Shown here piece after piece: positions 57,251 through 64,000 of a DNA stretch of 64,000 nucleotides. The position numbers and the translations under genes were made by a program. Source of the DNA: Cryptomeria japonica (lineage: Eukaryota > Streptophyta > Pinopsida > Cupressales > Cupressaceae); the NCBI RefSeq assembly GCF_030272615.1, contig NC_081406.1, forward strand, positions 115,475,783 through 115,539,782. The letters are read 5' to 3'. Under the pieces are notes generated by a model that did no database searches, was not told where the DNA came from, and saw only the letters and a list, made by a program, of their open reading frames with translations. Every line of letters begins with the position of its first letter. Within the stretch, counting starts at the first letter, position 1.

Positions 57251-60026
57251 TTTGTTTTGAAGTTTCAACCTTGTTTGGGTGCTCGTTTTGAACTTTCAAC
57301 CTTGTTTAGGGGAAGAGCACCCGCTCATGTTTTAAGAATAGTTTATTTTTGCACACTCAATCTTTCAATTAAAATAAATCAAAAGTTCATTAATAAATTT
57401 TATATGTATCAATATTCACTTATTTTTTAACATTTTTGGATCATAATTGGTCTATTTGTGTATCATTATCGGTACCCATAGCATATGATTATTGGGGCAT
57501 TTGTGCATAAGTATTGGAAATTTTAAGTGCACAATTATTGGAACATCTTTAAGTGGGTATTGGGTGAAACTTTGAAATGTTTACTTTTTAATCTTTGCAT
57601 ACATAATGGATCTTACAATGTTCATCGTTACAACCCAAAAGCCAGAACAATAGCTATAAGTAGTTAAGTCGCATGCAAGACAACAAAATTTTTTTTTGTC
57701 AAAATTTGAAGTATTGTTTAGAATCTGTGGGTGCATGAAGTTAGCTATAATAAGTACTTGTACGGTTCCCCTAATTCTATGTTCTTTTTCCAAATAGAAT
57801 ATCACACCGGTTTAAAACTTTACCTCAGGCCCACCCTCTTCTTTTCCTTGAGAGGTGGACATACACACATAAGATGTGAGAGCAGGGTCAACTTGTTCCC
57901 TCTTTAAATAACTAGCATTTGCACTGACGAGGGTGCAATGGTTATATGGATAGAATATAGAAGTTAAAAGAAAAAGGGTTAAAAAAACTGTTAGGTTTCT
58001 TTTTGAAATTTTTAAATCTTTAAAAAGTTAAAAAATAATTCATTTGTGTAGATCAATTCACAAGAATAAGGGAAGATTAAAAATAGCAAGTGAGGCACAA
58101 TGTAAGTCATTGGATGTGGCTCTGAGCCTCTTACTAGGGGTTAATGATGAGGATTAGATGTTCTAGCTTGTTGGTTACTACATGTGTTTGTAAGATGCCA
58201 AGAACCTTGCAAAGCCATGAACATGATAACTTGGTAAGTGTTGAACAAGTCATGCATAATTTTCTTATCATCTCTAGGAATTTTGGGCTAGCACAAAGCA
58301 ATCACTGAATGATTTAGGGTTTTAGCATAGGGTCATATTCACACACAATATCTTTTGCTTCATTAAGAAATTTTAAAGATAGATATAAACCCTTACATTC
58401 CTCACCATATTTAGGTGGATTTATATCACATCACATTACGATATTGATTTTCTCGAGCACCAAATGGCTATATATTTAAGAAGACTTGCAGACACCCAAA
58501 AGCTAATATTCAACATAAATATCTATTTCATTATGCTTTGAACCATTTTAGCATGAATCTAAGCATCCAATCACATTATGCTTTTATTATGTATTACTCA
58601 TAATACAACAATGTGTGTGTGTGAGCGCACGCATGCACATGAGTGTGCAATTCCAATAACCATAAAAGTGCTAAATTTGACAATAATATGAACATAGTTC
58701 TTAAGGATATCATAAACAATATATCATTATTAAACATCTACATACTTATCAAATGGTTTCAATACATCTACCTTTGGCTAAAGTCCATACAAAGCTTATA
58801 GTCTCCTCTAGTGTTGAAGAGATGCGATTGTCGATGAATGATCACTAGTTAGTCTATCCCTATGCATGACTGTTAGGCTAACTATAATAGTTGGATTTAA
58901 ATTATAAAATAGAATTTTGTTGTTCAATTATAAAAGTGCTACTACATCATGCTATTAGAATTCATTTTTCCTCAAATTTGAGCCCCTAGATCATAAAGTC
59001 AATTGAGTGCTTCAAGTGTGTGTGTGTGTGTGTGTGTGTGCATGCGCACATGCCATACATGTGTGTGCATGTGTATTATATCTTTTCATTGATGAACCAA
59101 ATACTAAAAGATCTTGTCATATATTGTATATTAAGCTATTGTAAAAATAAAATCCTACATCAAATAACAATTAGTTAAAATGTGTATATTTCAAATCCTC
59201 ATAATATCATCAATCCTTACACTCAATTTATAATCATAAAATTTATTAATTTTATTTTTATTTACTATACACTTTCAAAAAAAATATTAAAAATATTTCT
59301 CTAATAATCTAAAATTCAAATTCAAAACCACTATTTAACAATCACTATGTCTCATGTGTATAAGAAAATTATAACATGAAGCGTAACCATTTTAAAAAAA
59401 TAAGTATATGCTAAACTACTAAAACAAAAGAAACAATAATTATATTACTATATGAAAGATGACAATCAATTATATTATGGGATTTCCTAAAATAATAATA
59501 ACAAGAATTTTTTTACAAATGTAAAATTTCATCTTATTAGTAATTATTAGAAAATTTTGAAAAAAAAATAGTTTTAAAAATATTTTTTTTTGTAAAAGGT
59601 CTACATGATATACAAAGATTGTTAGGATTTGAGGTGTCTCAAATTTAGCTATTCCTAATATTGTATTATTTTATTTAATTCCTAAATTATAATTTATTTT
59701 TCATAATATTTTTCCATCTAGTGTGACATGGCATAGTGAGTTGTCTTCATGCTAGAAGGTGGCATGGAAGATGACAAGCATGTGGTTTTTCCCTACATGG
59801 GAAAATGAGCATCTCATTTTGGTAATGGTATTTTTAAATGTGTTGGTATATTAGAAACATGTATAAGATAGTATTGTATGATAAAGTCTTATGATAGGCT
59901 ATGACAAATTCCTATGTCAGGTTTGAAAAGTATTAGAAGACATCTTGCATGGAGAATATGGGCGCCCAAGTTGAGTTATGACAAGTTGTAAGAGAATCAG
60001 TTGATTATAGTCATCAATCATGGATT
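57251..60026. other. Gene-free AT-rich spacer with TG microsatellites
   Basis: (TG)n-rich stretches lie at 58610-58652 and 59017-59065, alternating with gcgcac words. No gene is supported. 59630-60026 has a different texture and may be an older repeat into which the copia-like element at 60032 inserted. Confidence 0.5.
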
Positions 60027-60031
60027 CTCTT

Positions 60032-60562
60032 TGTTGGTGTAATTAAGGTATTTTACCTTGGTTATTTTCTACCTAGGTCCTAATTACACATCATTTAAGC
60101 TTACTTAGGGAATTGCATAGGATTAGTTAGAGAATCTCCACTTTACATGGCATTATCATGTTATTATTTCCACTTTATGTGGTGTCTCCACCTTTAGTGC
60201 CTTTATAACATTATCATATCCACCTTTTGTGGTAGCACTTTTCCACCTTTGGTGGGTAATCCACCTTTAGTGGTGTTATCATATGAACACTTTTTCATTT
60301 TAGGTGGGATGATAGGTTGTCACTTTTTGTCTTATTTCATAAGATTACGATACTTTTCACAATATTATGCACTCTTATGTTGTCACCTTGGCTATATAAC
60401 CAAGGGGTTTCTATTATAAATTCATTTTATGAAATCTAGTTGATTCTATTTCATCATTGATTGGAATACATTTTTTTCTTATCATATTCTTTCTATCTTG
60501 TTCTTGTGGTTTCCATTTGGTCTCTATATCTTGGGTGGCTACCTTCAGAGCCAATTCTTACA
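60032..60562 (+). repeat. 5' LTR of right copia-like element
   Basis: 531 bp, TGTTGGTGTAATTAAGG to CCAATTCTTACA. GGCTATATAACCAAGG at about 60390 is the probable promoter. (t/a)ccacctttagtgg words recur at 60150-60280. Confidence 0.85.
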
Positions 60563-62262
60563 TGGTATTAGAGCTAATAGATTGCCATTGATTTACCATT
60601 AGAGAGTTTTTTTATTAATTTTGGAGTTTTGAGTTCATGGCTTTTTTTGTTGCAAGTCAAAATTAGAGCTTGTTGGGTTAGGTTATAGCCACCATTGGAT
60701 TCAAGAGATTTAAGAAATTTAGAATTGATTTTTGTGTCATCAAAATTTGACTTTGGAGTTCAAATGTAGAGCCATTTGAAGTTTGGAGGTATGGCGATGA
60801 TTTAGGTGTTATAATTACGTAGGTGATTTTCAAACAACTATATCTCATTCATCCAAACTCCTTTTTTCTAGCAATTTTTTTGATTTGGGGTAGAATTCTA
60901 TGCTCTTCATAGTAGTGCATAATATTTTTCTATTTTTTGTACATGGACTTTTTAGAAATTGCAAAATCCATAATTTTACAAATTTTGGGGTATTGTTTGG
61001 GCTCATATGGACTCCATTTTAGGTGCATTTTTTTTTAAATTGCATAAATTTTTATATGTTTTACAGTGGTGCTATCAGTTTTTAGTCACTATGCTAATTA
61101 TTTTTACTTTCAATGCTTGATCTTTTTTGGCCTATTTTGGCAATTGTAATGCTTAGATATCAGTTTGGCCTTTTGCATAAGTGATTTGAGTCTAATTATC
61201 CTAATTGTAGTAGGTGTAATCTCTAGAATCAGAAGTTCAATTTCTTTTATTTTGCAAGAGTCCATTGTTAGCACAGGCACCTATGGCCCAACAGGGTACC
61301 TATGGTTATCGCAGGTGTCTTGCAAGTGCATTTTTTTAAATAATGTTTTTTATTTAAATTTTAATAAAAAATTTTTAGAAACAAATTTTCACAATAAAAT
61401 AAGCAATTTTGGGAAAGATATTTTTCAGTCCACCTATCATACTTGCCATGCAATGATCTATCCTCCAATCAACAACTTGGGGGGCAGGGGGCTAGTTGTC
61501 CTTTATTTTGTTTGGTGACATTACAATTAGAGTGCTATTTCAACAATCATCTTCTTGCGAGGCTTCTTTGGTGGCATCATCTTCATGTTTCTAGATTTGC
61601 CTATTTGTTATATCATATTGTATTCTCTTGCATGAGCTATGTTGTAACACACTAAAACAAAGTGCGACACCTCTTTGTACTTTGTCATTGATGACATATT
61701 TGATGTAATCCTCCTATATTTAGTAGATTAGGAACTATCTTGTGAGACTTGGTACATGTCTCTAGTTGAGAATGTATGTAGTTTGAGTATCTAGTTGATG
61801 CTCATATTGGTTGTCTTCATGCTCAATCTTTATCATGTTACAATGAGTGATTCATCAAACATTCTTCATCAACAATAGTAGTTAGTTTTGTCACACTTTG
61901 ACATTCTTGGTGCAACATTGACTCTATTTCTTCATAATGGGGAAGAATGTTGGCCTACATCTTTGACCATCTTAACAAGAGATTGTACATTTAGAGGGTG
62001 CTTCATGGTCTCTCTTCTTTCTTATGGGGAATACTTTTTCCTCATATGAGGTTTTGTTCTTCTCATACATCATTGAGAGCATTGTGTGTTTTCATCTCTC
62101 TTTTGGGGAGGATTTTTGTCCCACATGGTTTTCTCCTTTTCTAAGTTTGTGAGAGATTGCATTACATTTGTACATGGGTACCTAACATGGCCTATTTGCC
62201 AAGTCCCATCTTGCATTGTTAGCTTTTGATTTAATTCTCCCTAATTTCCACCTAAGGGGGGT

Positions 62263-62772
62263 TTTTGGTGTAATTAAGGTATTTTACCTTGGTTATTTTT
62301 CACTTAGGTTCTAATTACACATTACTTAAGCTCACTTAGGGAATTGCAAAAGAGTAGTTAGAGCATCTCTACTTTAGGTGGCATTATCATGTTATCATTT
62401 CACTAAGTTATGTGGTGTCTCCATCTTTAGTTACTTTATCACATTATCATATCCACCTTTGGTTGGTAATCTACCTTTAGAGGTGTTATCATGTAATTGC
62501 TTTTCCACTTTAGGTGGGATGATAGGATGTCAGTTTTTGTCTCATTGCATAAGATTATGACACTTGTTAGAATCTTATGCACTCCTATGTTCTCACCTTG
62601 GCTATATAACCAACGGGTTTCTATTGTAAATTCATTGTATAAAATCTAATGGATTTTATTTCATCATTGATAGGAATACAATTTATTCTTGTCATATTCG
62701 TTCTCTATTGTTCTTGTGCTTTCCATTTGGCCTCTAGATTTTGGGTACTTACCTTCATAGCCAATTCTTAGA
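62263..62772 (+). repeat. 3' LTR of right copia-like element
   Basis: 510 bp. The first bases TTTTGGTG differ from the TGTTGGTG of its partner, in the same way as in the left copy at 636. Confidence 0.82.
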
Positions 62773-62777
62773 CTCTT

Positions 62778-64000
62778 AAAACTATAAGTTTTTTCATATA
62801 TGATAGATTATATTATAGTTTTAAGATGTGTAAGGGCATTTGTCATACCTATTTTTAGTAAAATTAAAGCATCTAAGTTTATCTTGGGAATTTTCAGTTG
62901 CATTCTTAGAGGTGATTGGAAAATGTGCCACATGGATTTGTAAGCGCACCTCTTTTGGCTTGGTCTAGAAGCTATTCCAAACTTGTTTTTTTCTAGATAT
63001 TTCATATTTCGGGTTTAAGAGAGGAGTGGAGAAAATTGTTCTTTGCAAAGTTGTGCTATTAGATTTCCTCCATTAGTGTAAGATGTAGACTCCATGAAAA
63101 TGCTCAGAGCCTACAAGTGTATTGTGTATTTTTTTTTTGCAAATTAATACATTGGTTCAATTCTTTGAAGTGTGGGATTTCTTACCCAAAAGGGTTTTCC
63201 GGGCCATGTATATTGACATTTCTTTTCTTCTATCTATCTTTCTTCTATTCTTCTTATTTCATGTTCTTGAGGTGTTGATTTACATGTTGTTATGGCATCA
63301 AAATTTATTTAGATATGTAAACTACATTATTATTCTTCTAAGGTTTAATGGATGGGAAATTAGCTATGTCTATTTATGTTTTAAGGCATAGTAGTATGTC
63401 AATGTATTGAGTAAAATAAAGTAAAACATAGGATATTGAAAGTGCATACTGAATCTGAGAGGTCTTTTTGGGTTCATCTTTCGTTTTCATTTGATATCAT
63501 ATCTTATATCAATGGTATGAATATTATTGCATGTGCATGTATGTGGATTGCATGCAATTGTATGTGTGTTGCATGTACTTGCACAAGGTTGCACGATACT
63601 TACATGTATGCTTGCATGGCATTGCATGTGAAGGTTCATGGTGTATAAAGTTCTACTTGTCTTTCTTATGTTGTGATTTGTTAGCTTGGAAGATAGAGAG
63701 AATCTATTTTTGAAAAAATTGTTGATTATAAAACCTTGTCTGAGTGGATTTTTTATAGTTCATCTTGTTTTCAGGATACATTAGTTATTTTGAAGGATGG
63801 ATAAGATGGATTTCTATGTAATTGATCATGTGGTTACATTCAATTTGATATTGATCTCGAGGTCTTTTTTGATAATATATAATAATAGTAATGCATGGTG
63901 TTGTTCGTATACTTTATGGTTGTGTGTAGTAGAGCATTCATGTAGGGTGCCTATTTTTGGTTCCCTGATAATAAGGAGAAACTTTAGTTGTGATGGATAT
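62778..64000. repeat. Dispersed or duplicated repeat, right copy
   Basis: The segment matches 2752-3979 up to the window edge. It begins after the shared AAAACT. Open frames at 63122-63713 lie in the repeat and show no protein homology I recognise. Confidence 0.7.

Larger units (their letters stand above)
60032..62772 (+). mobile_element. Reduced copia-like element without genes (right copy)
   Basis: 5' LTR 60032-60562, primer-binding site TGGTATTAGAGC (60563-60574), a 1.7-kb internal region, a G-rich polypurine tract, and 3' LTR 62263-62772. A perfect CTCTT target-site duplication flanks it (60027-60031, 62773-62777). The internal region keeps leader and 3' non-coding parts related to the 23711-45939 element but no gag, protease or pol. 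It is a deletion derivative dependent on helpers, longer than typical TRIM elements. Confidence 0.85.

Noticed and set aside
58610-59065. TG/CA runs as possible regulatory or Z-DNA elements
   Set aside because: They are ordinary microsatellites far from any gene; nothing in the sequence supports a function.

Overview
This is nuclear DNA from a large-genome seed plant, most probably a conifer. That is inferred from AT-rich, gene-poor sequence, old and nested LTR retrotransposons, Tat-lineage Ty3/gypsy elements with an archaeal-type second RNase H, and a cluster of LRK10L/WAK-like receptor kinases. Species cannot be fixed by reading alone. I see no rRNA, tRNA, CRISPR or organellar genes.

Layout. 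1-3979: the 3' part of a reduced Ty1/copia-like element plus flanking repeat; a related block lies at 60032-64000. 4379-4490: relic of a kinase N-lobe (minus). 5051-13640: decayed Tat-type gypsy (gypsy-1) with 5' LTR, leader, gag and protease but no RT or integrase. 14030-15945: five to six tandem copies of a ~358-bp unit, followed by a 103-bp tandem repeat. 17247-19605: decayed minus-strand gene of an unrecognised family. 19800-23000: low-complexity and AT-rich DNA.

23015-48252 is one receptor-kinase pseudogene split inside its signal-peptide codons by a 22-kb nested insertion. A copia-like element coding only gag and protease (23711-45939) sits in the exon, and a 17.2-kb Tat gypsy (gypsy-2, 25363-42579) sits inside the copia. 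Gypsy-2 has 1.6-kb LTRs, a CATAC target-site duplication, gag-pol with RNase H, second RNase H and integrase, and an antisense plant-mobile-domain (PMD) ORF between pol and the 3' LTR. Its gag-pol carries about twelve in-frame stops, all TAG or TGA.

48711-50340 and 53900-54480 are broken copies of the same kinase family, separated by a gypsy relic (about 50740-53000). The one apparently intact host gene is the three-exon LRK10L-type receptor kinase on the minus strand at 54886-56968 (618 aa). Family copies share an upstream module with a CGCG box and a W-box dyad (GGAGTCAA, 9 bp, TTGACTCC). 57250-60026 shows only microsatellites and AT-rich DNA.

The window therefore records birth and death of an immune-type receptor cluster under retrotransposon pressure: duplication, inversion, truncation, insertion, and decay consistent with cytosine-methylation deamination.
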